Of a DNA stretch of 64,000 nucleotides, positions 43,301 through 58,300 are shown in pieces. The notes beneath the pieces are model-generated. The model was not told the DNA's origin. It saw nothing but the letters and a program-made list of their open reading frames with translations, and did no database searches. Numbering within the stretch: the stretch's first letter is position 1; every line of letters starts with the position of its first letter. This DNA is from Cyanoderma ruficeps (Eukaryota > Chordata > Aves > Passeriformes > Timaliidae), in contig VZDJ01000623.1 of assembly GCA_008694505.1 (NCBI GenBank), positions 17,107,754-17,171,753 on the forward strand, given 5' to 3'. The translations under genes were made by a program, and so were the position numbers.

Positions 43301-46300
43301 CCTCAAAAATATATTTCAAAAGTGTGTATTTAAGTCAAGACCCCAAAATATAGGAATAGAATCAGCTTCATCTTTGATATTGACATTCAACAGACAGCCT
43401 TGAAAACCTGTTCTAGAATAAGTCTGAAAAATTCAATAGCTGCTAGAGATTTTTCAAGAAATCAAGCCACTGTATTTGCAAGATCAGGTACTGTTCCTGC
43501 TTTGACAAGGAAAGATTTGGGATGTCAAACATTCTGCATGCTGCAATGCAAATCACATGTTCAAGTGATGTTCAATCAGTAAGGAAAGGAATTAGCCAGC
43601 AGCTTTATGACTCCTCAGTACCTCCTTGAGTACGGTGAAAAAGAAGACCAGCACTGATGCTGTCTTCAGGTGAGCCTACTGGTCTCTATATAGGAAGTGT
43701 TTGGTGTGAAAGTTGAACAGTACAAGAGATGAAGCCAGATAGAGGCAGTGGTTGGATGACAACGTTTAGCTTTCATGATCATAAACGGCATCTTTGTTCA
43801 AAATCACAGTTGGAAAAGAATTTGTGCGTGTGTGGTCTTATAAATATTTTTCAGTTATAACTAAATATATAATTGAATTCTTAATGTGCATAATTGTCAT
43901 ATGCCAGAGCTGGCAGAGAGGGGATAACAAGTCATAACTACCAAACCAACTGAGCTATTAGGAAGCTTGCTACGATTATCAGATATCACAGATTAAATTG
44001 AATTTGGATAATCTAAACACCTATGAAGAGCCAGGTCTCCTATGCTTTATTGACACACCTTTGCTTATAGCCTGATTCTATTGTCTCTCTGCTCTTTTTA
44101 TTTTTTCACTCAAATTTCCTCAGGCTGTCCTGATCAAGAAAATTTATCTGAGAATATTACCAAAAAGAACAGAGACCTTCAGAGACATCCCCTGTCTGGA
44201 ATTTCTCTTCTTCAAACCTTTTAACCTCCTCCACATGTCCAGGACAACACTCATTTCTAAAATACCTTACATCCTAGTCAAGAGCAGGCTCTGCCTTCTT
44301 GATCATCACTCAGTTAAGATCTACACAAGCCCTATATTTGCATGGGCAAGTGCAAGGGCAGCTCTTTGCACAGATATTTCCATTCAGCCCTGCCAAGCAA
44401 TTCAGCACTGCCATGCCCTGGAGGGCTCTACATAGGAACTTTTGTGTCATCGGGTCTCTCACATCTAAAAGTATTTCTATGCAGAAAAAAGCTGAGGTGC
44501 GTTGCTGGAGTAGTCTGGAGGAGTTTTCTCTCATAGTGCTTATATGCTGTTTTTTTTGAAGAGACAGCTTCCAGGACAATCATTCTAAGAAATTTGCAAC
44601 ATGGTAATTTAAAGGAAAATGGGGGAAACCAGCAAATCGGCTCTACATACAATCCAATGAAGTAAATTGGACTGTTTAAAATTGACCAATGAGTTTATCT
44701 TGAAATCCTGTGCGCAGAGAATGTATGCGTGGATATATATGTGAATTTGTGTACATAGGTGTACATATCTATGCACAAATATATAGAAATTCTCAGGCAT
44801 TTACACAATAGCTTTATATTGTCTATCAAGACTAGTTTTACTTTTGTGTATTTAAGCTGAGTTTTTTAAGTTCATGAATCCAAGACACTCTCAGAAGTAT
44901 CTGCATATGAACTTGAGCCAAGTCCTAAGGGAGACTTGCGTGGCATTTGAACACCCTGTTGACATTTAGAACAAAAGTCAAGCCCTGAAAACATAACAAA
45001 ATTATGGGCTAGCTCTCTTTTCTGTGCCTGCATAAATTAGCAAGACTGTCATCCTTGTCATTTAACACTACGGCTGCACCGGCATAGAAATCCACATTAA
45101 CAGCACTGACCCATGGGTCACTGAACCTCCAGAACAGGGAAGAGATTTTGCAAGGAGCTGCAGTGACTTTCCTTTAGAAATCCTAGCAGAGCTGCTGCAG
45201 TTACCATGCATTATGAACATTTCAATCAGGAATCAGTGGTAATGGAGAGAAAGAAAATCTTCTGGACTGTTCTTCTGTGCAGGAGAACATATTTGCCCTT
45301 ATTCTTTGCTAATGGCCCAAAACCCTTCCTGCAGTTCTAGATCTCTGCTAAATGAGGAATGCAGTCTTCTAACAATCTTAGCTCTGATCTAATATTTAAT
45401 AAGATATTCCTTACTTTAGTGGTCACAGAGAGCTTGCACAAAGCCACCTGCCTGGTCAACAGTGTTTCCTTCTCTTTGGAATTCTCTGTCCAAATTCAAT
45501 GTGGATGATCTGGCAAGCTTTGAAAGCATTCTAGCTTAAATAGGGGAGCCAGAGATTTTCAACATCCTTGTTTTAAAAATGTGCTTCTTAAAGGGCTTGG
45601 CTCCAGCCCCTTTAGTTGCCCAAATTATATTTATAGTCACACTTGGCATCTGCTTGACACAGATCTCAAGGCAGTTTTACAGATCACTGCTCTCCTCAGT
45701 TTACAAAGAAGTAAAGAAGACTTGAGTGCTCGGTAGCAGTTGTCCAGACTCCTGATCTGAAGAGTTATGCTCTGAACCACTGTGTCCTTGTAGTATTAGA
45801 AACTATATGGTCTGGAACAAAACTAAGCAAAGCTATCTTGATTCAGTCTGAATACTACTGTGGTATGTCCAAAGGAAAAAAGCAGTATAAATATAAATGC
45901 AAGCTACTGATCCTATGGTTAGCACATCAGAAAGGACATTTTAATGTTATATATAGAGAAAGTGTATATATAGTATTAAGGAGATGAGTGTATTTTATCT
46001 TCAGTCAATGCATAAAGCTGTCTGAGTGTAATAATAACTCTCAGCTGGATCTACATCTGCATAGACTGCTTACAAATCACTGCAAGCATTTGTACAGGGC
46101 AAAGCACAAGACACTGATGAATAGAAAAAAGCTGGAAAGAGAGCCCTGTCCTTCACAGGGAAACTCTGAAGAGAACCTTACACCTATTACAATGTAAAAC
46201 CAAAATCCACAAGGATTTGAAATAATATTTAGCTCCATAATATTTATTGTAGCTTGAGGTCTGACAGAGCTTTATAAAGCTGATGGTCAAATGCTGCAGT

Positions 46301-49300
46301 TCCGAAAACACTCTTACAGTGGGAAAACATTTTGTGTTAAGTATTTTTAACAAAATTAGCCTTCTTTCTAGCAGAAGATAGCATCGACCTGTGAAAGGTT
46401 CAGAAAACATTTATTAATTCACTTTTATGGATGAGGAAAATTGAGGTTCAGCAGTGCATTGTCTAAGGGCTCAAACTTCACTGTGTCACACTCTGTTCAG
46501 AGCCCTGGGAGAGCCGTGGAAAAGAGGCCATGGAGGCTGGAGTACCACTCAGACTGTGCATTAACAGTTACAGACCAGAACAGTTTTCACTTGTCACTAA
46601 ATCACATGTGCTATCTAACTTGGTATTGCACTTCTACAAAAATATATTACATATTTTTGGGTTTGCTAATGTTGTTTGTTTTGATTAATTTTATTTTTTT
46701 ATTATCTTTTCAACTTAAGGAAAAAATAGCATCTTTGGAAACAAAATTAAGGTCAAAGGTCAGTGTTTCCTCCCTCATCAGCTTCATGTCCCCATTCTTT
46801 TCCCAGCAGGCTGATAGACTGGCTGCAACCCTGCCAAACCACTCTGTCCTCAGCCAAATGTGAAAATCCCTGGAAAGCTCTTGGTCCAGACCTTGGTTTG
46901 TCTCAGGTCTTTCCCTCCATCACTGTCCTTGCTCAGGCTCACCCTACTACAGGCAGCTCCTCTAATGCGAGGAAAAAGTATTTTCATTTCCTTTGCACAG
47001 GAAATCATCCTCAAAGTGTATTCCCTCTCTGATTTTGTTTATGTGTCTGATTTTTTTTTTTTCTGGTCAAAGGAGAGTAGCAATGACAGAGAATACTTGA
47101 AAAAGTAGGATGGAAATAGTTTTAAAAGTCATTTAGAGAGATATATATTTAACATCATATCCAGTACCATACCCTACCTGCAGGGACATTCATTGCCGGA
47201 ACATTTCATACTCGTGGAGATAATCAGGAATATTAGACAGAAATCAAATGTTGTAGAATTAAAGCATCTCTAGTGTGACCAGTATGCTCATTCATTTAGT
47301 TATCTTTCCTTGCTTGAAGTAAGTAAATCAGAATTTTTTTATCAGAAGGAAGAAAGACAGAAGAAAATCTGTAGTTTCCTATTCATTTAGAGAGGAGTCC
47401 TTTTAATATACATCTTCAAACCTTCTGGTCACCTCTTGATTTCCTTTATATTTTCCTTTTTCCCTATTCCTTCTCTTTTTTTCTTTTTTCCTTTCTCTTT
47501 TCATCTTTATCTCCTCTTTTTTCTTTCTTCTTCTTTCTGTCTTTCTGTCTTTATTTCTTTGTTGTAGTTGTTGTTGTTGTCTTTGTTTTTGTTTTTAAAT
47601 ACAAATAAAGGTGTGCCTGTGGAGGTTGCCATTGATTTGATGCAAAAGTGGAAACCTAATCTTTTGCACTTCCAAAGAGATTAAAATCTCAAAGGCTTGA
47701 ATGGCCACTACAGGCTAAGCTCAGTTCTGTAATGTCTTTGGCTTCAGTGCAGTTGTACATGGGATAAATTTAGCAACTATTTGCCAATGGGAGCTAATAA
47801 CCCATATTTTTTTGTTTTGCACAACAGTCATAATGAAATTTCTCAAAATTCAAGTGTTAGGCATTTAACTGAAGGGACAGTACTTAGATAATGTTCTTCC
47901 TTAATTTTTCTACTTGCATTTGGTAACCTTTGTATGACATCTCCTGTCTGTGTCACAGATCTTTAGGAAGAATTCTGCCTCGACATCTAAGAATATCTGT
48001 ATATACAATGGTTTTAGTCTCTCTCAGCTGTCTTCTTCCATAATCACAACAAGACTTGTCCTACTGGTTTAACCCTCTAGTCCCTGCAGAAATGCTAAAA
48101 TGCTGTAAACAGATTAGGGTGCTCAATAGCACCCATCTGATGCAAAGATAAATGCCAATGTAGATACACACATAGATACAGAAAATCTTTTTTTTTAAAT
48201 TGTAAACCTTTATTTGGTGGCATATTTAACAAAAATAAGTTCCTGTTTGCAGCAAGAATCTCTGTTGGCATAGATGGGTGTCGTCATTCAGTCTGTGAGG
48301 CATTGCGACTCCCTACTCCTTAAAAATAAATAAATAAGTAGTGAAATGATGGAATATCTCCACATTTACTCACTCCTTATTTTTCTTACTAAAGAGGTAT
48401 TTACTGATTTGTTTTACTGATGCTGGGTTTGCAACTAAGATTCAATATGAATCACAAAGCAAACTTGTTTGCCTCCTTGTGACTGAGGAGGTAGCACAGT
48501 CTACCATGCCATTGGGGTGGTGGGAAAACTAAGAGTAATACACATCCTTTACAAAATCTGTTTATCTGAGGAAAATGCTAGATGAACAAGAACATTTCTT
48601 CCACAAAACATAAACTTGACTTCTTTTTTTCGTGTTCCAATCAACAATATCTTTGTAATAAATACAGCGTTTTCTTCTTACACTGTAAAATTTGGTGTAA
48701 CATGTTTGTGTCTTTCTGCAATGGCACTCTGCTTTTAAGAAAAAAACTTTGTAGGATTTAGTGCATTGTTGGCAAAGAGCTACTAGATTGTGATTCGTCT
48801 TATGAGAGCTTTCATGAGAGGATAATGACAAGGCTGATATCAGCAAAATGTCAGAGTATCAGAACTCCCCTGGCTCTCCAGGACTTTCACTCTACCTGTA
48901 TTCCTAAAGCCTGTGGCATTCATTGGACTTACAGGAGTGGTGGTCATAGAATAAAGAATCACAGAATGGTTTGGGATGGAGGAGATCATAAAGATCATCT
49001 CATTTCCACCCCTCTCATGGGCAGGGAATCTTCCACTAGACCAGGTTGCTCAAAGCCTCATCCAACCTTGCCTTGTTGGGACTGGTCCAGCTGGGGCTGG
49101 TCCCACAAGGCTACTGGAGAGTGTCATTAGCATCTAAGGACAAATATCAAATATTAAACATTAGGAAATGTCCTGCATACACAAGAGAGAGAAAAAAATT
49201 CATTTCCATCTGAGCAATCCATTTCTACAGCCCATAGTTGACCTTGGGAATAAAACCACTGATGTTCACAATCTCTAAGTAAGTGATTAGATGGGGAGAC

Positions 49301-52300
49301 CTATTACTTACACAGTATTATATCAGATATTTTAATGCCTGAAGATGTTTCAAGAGATGAAGAGGGGAGACAGCTTGCAGTCAGGTTGTTTTTCTCTCCA
49401 CTAATTCCTTCAGTTCTCCACATTCTCTCAACCTGTGATCTTGCACAAGCTCCAAAACAAGCTTGATCAGTGCATGGTTATACGGATACCAGTACATTAA
49501 ACAACCCCAAAGCAGTCCCTAACTGGCACTGCACAGTGTTAGAGGTGGGAGAGGCTGTGCGTGGCTGTGCAAAGCTGTGAGCAATCAGACAGTTCATTCC
49601 TCTTTCAAGAAGTGTTACATGTCCAGGCTGTGGTATTCTGGCTCCTTTCAAAATGTGTCAGCTTAAACAATCTCTGCAAAACACATCCCTTTCCTCTCAT
49701 CCTGTTTTTTTCTCTGTGCTGGAAGAGCTGCTGTGTTCCACCCCCCAGTCAGCACTGAGACTTTTGTATAAATGAAAGTTACTGAAAGGGTTTGTGGCCA
49801 CTACATTATCACTGCTGTTCCATATGATAGGGGTTGGAGCATTTTTAGAACCTATAGAAATATTGTGGGATGGAGGGAGGCAGGTAACAGTCTGAGCTGC
49901 CTCCAGCAGAGGGAAGTGGTACACACACGCTTCCCAGTGTGCTCCATGCTGCCGCTGTGCAGAGCAGACAGCAGAAATGTCAGGTCTGGTGTTTGCAGAG
50001 CTGAAATTTCTCCCCCCCACCCCGCCTCATTCCCCTTGCCAACACAAATGCCTGATTTAATCCCCTTTGATTCTTTGTTTCATTGATCTTACCCTCGATT
50101 TCCCCCAGACCAAAAAAGGAAGTGTCTCCCATCCAACTCTCAGTAACACCCCGCCCTCCACAATGAGACTTTACATAAGAAATTGGATTTTAAAGCCCAG
50201 AGTAACTGCTGGGAAATAGAAATGTGGCTAGGGCTCCAAAAGCAGTTTTGGTTTTAAGTGCAAGTTTTTAATATTGTATTCCAGAGGCTATTTTAAACCA
50301 GGGCTGCCTTTTCCTGAAACTCATCAGTAGATATGGCAGAGGAACTTGTGCAGGTGGTCCCAGTGCTGCCTACAAGTGAAATCCCACACAGATGAACATT
50401 CAGATCCCTGCACACCAACACACAGCTGGAGGCTGCCCTGACACAGTTTCCACTCTTCTTTTGCTTGTCAGACACCTTTCTGTCACAGTGTCCCTTTTTG
50501 GACGGACACACACACACCCCTATACAAGCTGAACAGAAATGCACTGGTGTCTTATATGGAAGAAATCATCTGACCATTTCTCCTTGACAGTTTTACGCTT
50601 CTAAAATACATATGACTCTTCTCTCATCTTCTCTGCCTTTGAAAAAAGCAAAATCCTGCTAGAGATTAATTCATGGGGAAGATGTCCTTTACCTACACCT
50701 CCTTGAACTGCCTTAATACTGTTTGCAAAGCAACCAGATGACTTTGTCTCATCCTCACCTCATCTAGAGCTGCAGGGAGGCAAGGTTTGCCTCCAGCTTT
50801 CAACCATTTGATGCCAGGATTTTCCATGCTGAGATACAGTAGGTGGGTAACAAGAAGATCCTATTAAAGTGAAATGAAGTAGCAAAAGGATTGTCAGCTG
50901 AGCAAATAAGAAACATACAGCACCTATCCATCCTTCTCTGCATTCCCTCCTGCTCACTGTGAGAAAGAAAAAAGAAAAAAAAAAAGGTGGTAAAGGGGGA
51001 AGAGCAACAGAGAGCAATAGCAACAGTGACAGTGTCTCGATTTTATAAGTAGAAAACTAATCACTGCTGCTAAAGACACAGCTCTTTTAATGAAGAGGCT
51101 GCTGCAATATCATCGCAACAACTAGCAACTCACATGTTAGATTACAACAGGTTGAGCCAGTGCACGCTCCCCTGTGCCACACAGAAAAAAATAAATCAGA
51201 TGTCTGTACCTGAGGCTCCTTCATTTCCCAAGCAGAGCTCTCCTTTAATGCAGGCTTTTCATGGTACCTTTCTTTGAAAAAAAAGGGGCTGACAATGGCT
51301 TATTTACCTACTTACCTGTCCTTGAGCTATGTGGCTTTTCCTTGAATAAATTAAACTGGCTGTTTCGAGTGATGCTTTCAGCCTCTTGAGTCTGGATCTA
51401 ATTCTCAGAAGAGTTTTTGCTTAAAACCTGTTTTCCAAGTTTTCAACCAAGTATCGACTGCCTGCGAGATGCAGCTCTCTGAAAAGATCCTGGTGCCTAT
51501 GGGTAAGGAAAAAATATCCTGTCTGGCTACCTTACCTGCTTTTAGGTTTCCTATATACTTATGATGGACAAAAAGTGGAATGAGGGCTTGCTAAAACATG
51601 CCCTTGTCTTTTTTCAGTTAATTGCCTTCCTTGTTTACTGCTTGTGATTTTGGGACCAGATTTTCAGCTGCTGAGAGTTTCTTTAAATCCACTGCTGGGA
51701 GATAGGTTTATTTTTTAATGCTATAATATTCCTGAGTGGATATACACATTAGCTTTGCTTTGTGTGACTGATTCTGTCTTACAGGAAATTGCAGTAAATA
51801 CTTGAAAAACTGTCATAGTTAGGAAACTTGATTTTTAGTCTCCAAAGCAGAGGAAAATCTTGATTTCAGTTTTTGGCAAAGGGTGTTTCTGTCATGTATT
51901 TTCTATGATCTCAGCAGCAACAAAATTTCAGGGGCCAAATGCTCATTTGTATGAGCTGACTTATCTCTGAGGCAAAGAATTTTATGGTTCATCAGAAGAG
52001 CTGTCTGTTGTCATGGACATGGGGTGATTTTTTTTCCCCTTGGGTGCCTAGGAGAAGAAAAAAAACCCAAAAAACAACCCAGTGAGACATAGAAAAACAT
52101 GCCCAAATATCATGCAGAAAATATGCCTATTTTTTTCAGTACACTGTAGAAAGTTTTAAAGATGATGTCCCAGACACATTAAAACATAACATGCATTAAA
52201 TCTGGCACACAGCTAGAGTAAACTGTTGTTTCTCTGTTGTTTGGTTTTTCGCTGTGCATTACCACTGTATTCAAGCATATTGCGTTTTTACATATGCATA

Positions 52301-55300
52301 TTCTTGTGGAGTGGGGAGAGAGGAAACCATAAGGGTGGCAGAGACCAATAAAATAGAGGTCCCTTTCATTGCTGGAGCAGTCATCAGGATCAAGGTGCAA
52401 TACATGCCATCAGAGTTCTCAGCGATGCTCAGGAGAGAAGTGAGGAGAAATGTTTAATCTCAGGCCCTTCTTTGGAAATATTGGCTCACTACTACCGTGA
52501 GTAGTTACAGCTCACTGTACACCATGCTGGGCTCTTCAGAACCCAAATTCACTTCAAAATGGTCTCTAACTGGAGATCTGCATGCCTTGATCCAAATGAA
52601 TTCAAGATAATTATATTGTGGGTCTGATGCACCTGAGGTCAGAATTTGGACCTAAATAGAATAGTTGTTATTAAATTATTATTATCATCACTGCTATTAT
52701 CTCTATGTAAACAAAATAGCACATACCATGACGAAACTGCTGCTTTTATCTCTCTTTGTAATGCTCCAAATCCTGTAATCTAATTGTTACACATCCTTGC
52801 TCAAAAGAAAGGCTCAAATATTAGCTTAAGGTTGTAATAGTAATTAGCACTGTAGAAGCTTAAGCTATCTGTGTGGATCACAGGGTTTGCTTACCACATA
52901 CTTTATCAGTAGGTTAGCTCGGGCACCTTATCATCTGACATTAGGAATTCTGAATTCAGCTGATTTTTTAGGAGTCTGTCTGTTCTGAATGTTTGTTCTT
53001 TATCTCTTAGGCTGTGGTTGAACAAGCATCAAACACAGAAAGGAATGTAGGGGGTGAGGGAGCAGGGGAATGGGGAAAACCAAGTGTTCTGGTGGTGAAA
53101 TGGTACTAAATAATGCCAAAATGGACTTGAAAGAGGAGTGGCAGTGGGATCTGTTTAACTGATGGTAGAACCAAGCCAGAAGTAGGGTTTCATTCTCCAC
53201 TGACAGAGCCAGGGTAGTAATTCACACCAGAACACAGCATCTGTCAGCTGAACACAGAGGTGAGCAGAGAAACTCTGCTGCCATGAACACCAGGGAAATT
53301 CCAGCACCAGAGATCTGGAGACTGGATGCTCTGGCTTTGACACTGTGGCAAATTTACTGCATGCCTTCACTGAAAGCATTTTAAATTGGACTTTTGAAAT
53401 GCAATCCAGTTTGTCTTCTGGTGCCTCTGTTTATTAGCTGCGGAGAGGGAATAATAAGGCTCATTCCGTTAGCTGTTTTCTGCTCGTGTCCTCTTTTTTT
53501 TTTTTGCTCTTTCCTTAATTACAACCATCTGAAACAAGGTACAGGATTATAAGGACCCTTACTTTTAACAAAGTGGTTGTTTTAAGCTCTGAAGATGAAA
53601 GGGAAGGAAAGTCCTTGCTCAAGATACTAAGTTGAGCCCTGTCCTTCAAGACGGGATGAACAACCATGTCACCCTATTAACATCTTAAATCATATATTCC
53701 TCCCCACAAAATCACACCTTCCAACTTTTCTTCTCTGCTTCAATAACACCATTTTCTCTTTGACCACAGCTCTTGGCAGCTCTTCTTTTCCATTTTTGTC
53801 TATCCCATTGCACACCTACTCTACAAAGGTCTCCTCTCTTCTGCTGGCTTGCCAGGTGCACTGTGTGAAGCTCCAAGAAGTCACTCACAGGTAGCTGAGC
53901 TGGCTGGTTTGCATGTACTGACTGGCCAGCTGGCAGCCCAAGCCAAGCAATTAGCTAACGAGCTTATACCACGGCCTTTCACTCACATGAGCTGTGCTTT
54001 GTCGTTGCCTCACACGCCACTGATTTTATAATATATGTAGGATATTTATATCTTTTAAGCTTTTACCTCTCTAGAGAGTGGGGTGAAATTAGCCACCAGG
54101 TTCAGAATACATTGCTGGGAGCAAGATTGACAGATGGAGAGCCAGATGGACAGACAGCACTCCTATAAAAGCCTTATTTCCTTAGGAAACGAGGCCATTG
54201 GGTCTAAATACTACTAGTACAGGGTTATAGGATGGACGGGGAGGATTATAACCCTCATTAACAGATGTAATGTGTCAGACACTCCTGCAGAGAGATGCAG
54301 AGGGAGAGTAAGGCAAGTACCTTATTTTGCTTTGCAGGTGTGAATTTAAGTCCTGTTCTTTCTCAAAGTAAACTCACAGCAGACCGGCATAGCAACGCAT
54401 TCAAAAGGGAAAGGGAAAGGAAGGAAGATTTGTCACTAGCTCCTTTGCGTATTGTCATTTAAAGGCATTCATGTGGCCCTCCCTAATCTCACCCAATAGG
54501 CTCATGAAAGATTTTCTGATGTTTTCTTTACCCAGTCTAATAAGGTAAATGAAGTAGCATATTAAGATTGTAGTCTCTTACCCTGAAAATGATTTGAACC
54601 CATCTGCTGACCCTGTTTCACTCTGAGAATGGTTGGATCAGGCATGATCAGGTCTAACAGGCTACCTAGTCTGCATCTGGAGATTTCAAATAAGAAAAAA
54701 GACCAGTTTTAAATGTACTGCTAACTGAGTTCTAAAACCCACCACCTAACCTCATTGTCTAAATCTGTAGTCACTAAATACGAAAATGCTACAGCAAAAA
54801 TTCGTAGACACACAGAATAGCTTGGATTGGAAGGGACCTTAAAGATCATCTAGTTCCAACCCCAGTTCCATGGGCAGGGTATTTTACCAGTGGAACCCTT
54901 CTCTGGGGTTTAGTAGTAGCGGTTCACTAGCACAAGTTTTGGACTGGGCCCCGTTAGACTCATGATCGAGTAACAGTCTATAGGATCAACCACCTGTTTT
55001 ATTTAGCCATTTTATTAGATGGTCATTTTTGTAGCATCCTTTCTTGGTAGCATCCTCAGCCCCACAGTGAGCTACCACGTGAAGTGGGGAAGGTAAAGGA
55101 AGTTAAAGTTGAAATGCCTTAATTGAGAGGGTTATCATGTGCCGAGTTGATATGTGAACAAAATCTGGCTCCAGAGGTTATGGAATTCCTGCCAGGAAAG
55201 TGGGTGGGAACCCTTGGTTGAACACAATTTCCTTCTTGAAGAACTGTTGCTCAGCAAGAATGCTTTGAGTTGTCGTCACTGCTGTGTTCATCTGAAGCCT

Positions 55301-58300
55301 GGATGTTGGGTTGTGGGAGCTCACTGCAACACGGGCAGTCCTGAAATGGAGAGAGTAAAAAGTTTCAGAAAGCAATGTCAATTACTGCATTTTAGAAAGC
55401 AATTGTGTTGCTCACAGTGTTATTTAAATTTGTAGGATAATTAGGAAAATATCTCATGATTTGGATGCTGTGCATAAAGTTTTCATAGCCAAGGGTAACT
55501 AATACAATAAAATAAACACAGATGCTGCTGGAGCTTTTCAGACCAATTTTCACTCCACACTTTCTAGTAATGTGATGCACCTTCAGTACTGAAAGCTTTG
55601 TAATCAATCCTTTTACTTTTCTTTCACTACAAAAGTTCCTCTTAAAAGAACACCAGATCCAATCTTCAAAGAATATTTGCTGACTTCTGAAGCATGTTCT
55701 CATGCATTTGAGTTTGAAGTTACGCTAGAAAATTTACTTATGTAGGATGGCAATCCAAATAATCTTATTTTATCTGAGAGTATATAAAGGTCGTATCAAA
55801 ATTTCATTGGAGTTCTGTCCAAGGAAAAAGAAGTTGCTTGCTTATGAAATTCTGTTATAAATGCATTTAACATCTGGTCCTGCAAATGTACAAGATTGTT
55901 TCTTTGTGACCCCTTGCAATGAATAAAGGCAAGAGATGCAAGTAGAGATGTGCAGGATTAGATCTCTTACTTTGTGTAATTTTTTTTCCTATGGCATTTC
56001 AATGATAAAAGACCAATTTCTGCCCTTGCTTAACCTCCAGCAACCCCACTGATTTCCTTGTTCATTCCAGATTGTAATGAATGACTTTACACACTGGAGC
56101 CCTTTTATTCTTTCCCTTCCAGATTGAGTGTCTCAGCCCAGACAATGGGCCCCTGCCTCCAGGAGTGTGTGACTGAAATAAATCCACTGACTTGAGCTGC
56201 CGCTCTCCATCACCACCGAGAGCCGGAGCTGGTTTCCGACACGCAAACTTCCATGGAGCATAAGCCTGGGAAGAGCACACAGGTAAGCAACATTTTTAAC
56301 TCCTTAGCATGGCTTGTGTTCGTGTCAGCCTCGACTCCTGGTTTATACACATAAGGTATGTATTAAATATCGCTGTACTTCCACCATGTGTATCTATTTG
56401 AGATAATTAAGGCTCTTGGAGTGCTGGTGGGACTTGCAGTCTTTAATGCACTTATCCTTACAACATCTGATAAAGGGAGGAAGTATTCCTATCTGTATAT
56501 CATACCGAGGAAACTGAAGCCTAGACAGGGAACTGAATCTGGATTTTCCAAGCTGAAAGCTAGCACTCAGTCTGTTGGTCTGTCTTGAAATAAGCAGAAC
56601 AAATAGGCATAGAGAACAGCGCTTCTTGTAAATTGGGGACACTGAACTACTTCATTGTGATACAGCAGGCATGATAAATTGCTACTGTTAAATAAAGTGT
56701 TAGGGAATTGTCAACGTAGCTAGGGAGAGGCCATGCTTTTATTAAGGATGCAAAAGGCACATATTTCAGCTTATTCTTCCATATCCGCATTGACTCTGAA
56801 GTACAAACAATAACAAAAACTAAATTTTGCCAGTAAACTAACACAATTTATCTGGAGGACAGAGCAGAAAGTGGGAGCAGAGCTCGATCCCTCCCTGTTT
56901 GTAAGTGGTGATGTTTCAGCTGATGGAGGCAGCCCAGGCAGGAGGCAGGGAGTATTGATGCTACTTACTTGTTCTGGTGAGGATTCAGTGAGACAGGCTC
57001 AGGACTGAGTCCTAAAAAATTAACAAGGGTTGGAGATGTGTATCAGAACCAGTCATTGTACTCAGACCTGCTGTGTCAATACCGCAAGATCACCTTTTTT
57101 TCTGTTATCATCCAATAATGTGGGTACTTTGCCATCTCAGAAGTCAATGATTGGTTCAACACATGAAAAGGAGATTCCAGAAGTGAAGGTACTGGGGAAG
57201 TGGGGGCTTTATTCTGCTGGCTCAGATGTTATTCTCTAAAGGGCAAAGATGTCTCCAGATCTGTTCTTTTAGTAAGACCCAGACTTTCTGTGATTGAACT
57301 AATTGGCTTTTCATTTCCCAAGAGCATCTAGCAGTTGAACGGGACTACTATTATGAATTTTGCTATTGCACAAGCAATAAAGTAAATCTGGAATGATCAC
57401 AAAGTGACTCTAGATACGTGGTCTTATTGGAGAATTAAGAAATATCACACATGCGTATAAACCAGAAGATTTCATCAGGAAAAAGTCATCTTCATGATGA
57501 GGTTATGGGTTGAATATGGTTGCAGATTGGCCTTCTAAGTTTTATTTGATATTGTCTGATATGCTCCAGTATTTCATTGTAATTTAATGGCAATTCCTAT
57601 TCACACAGCTATTCTAAAAAGGTTCTTATATGTACCTATTACCTTAGTAGCCAGGTTTCTATATCAAATCCTGAACATTCCATTATTATTAAAAATATAA
57701 AAGCCATCTATTCTGTCTGTTTTGTACAGTGAGGTGAACAAAATTGGATGTGAAGTCACAGTGTGGTAATAGGGTAATTATTTTTTGGAGGTTCTTCTAA
57801 TATACTTATGGTCAATTGTATTGAATGTATTATATTGCAGTTGTTCATGGCTGTTTATCATGTGCTGTGAATTCAGAAACATTCTACCCTATCCCTGGAT
57901 TAAAAAAACCCATGCTTTATATTTTTAGAGAGGAAAATATGTCTTTGAAAAGATGTAATTTGATCCTCTGAGAAATTTATACTGTACTTTACATGGTCTA
58001 CACCTTCTTGATGAAGATTTTTCTTCTCCCTAAGACATCCCTGGAATTTCTGGTGATAAGAGAGGCTTCATTCCACTTCAGTAGACTGAATGAACCAGCA
58101 CCTCATTTGAAGTTCACTTCATATGGTATATACATGTTTATATGTTTACACAATCCCAAAACACTTACTTCAAGAAGAATTGTCTTCCATGGAAATGGCC
58201 TCATGAAATATCTTCCTTAGTTTAAAATTAAAAAAAAAAAGAAAGACATATTTACAGAGTTAAAATATAAACAATGCAGAGGGAAACAGAACGTAATAGG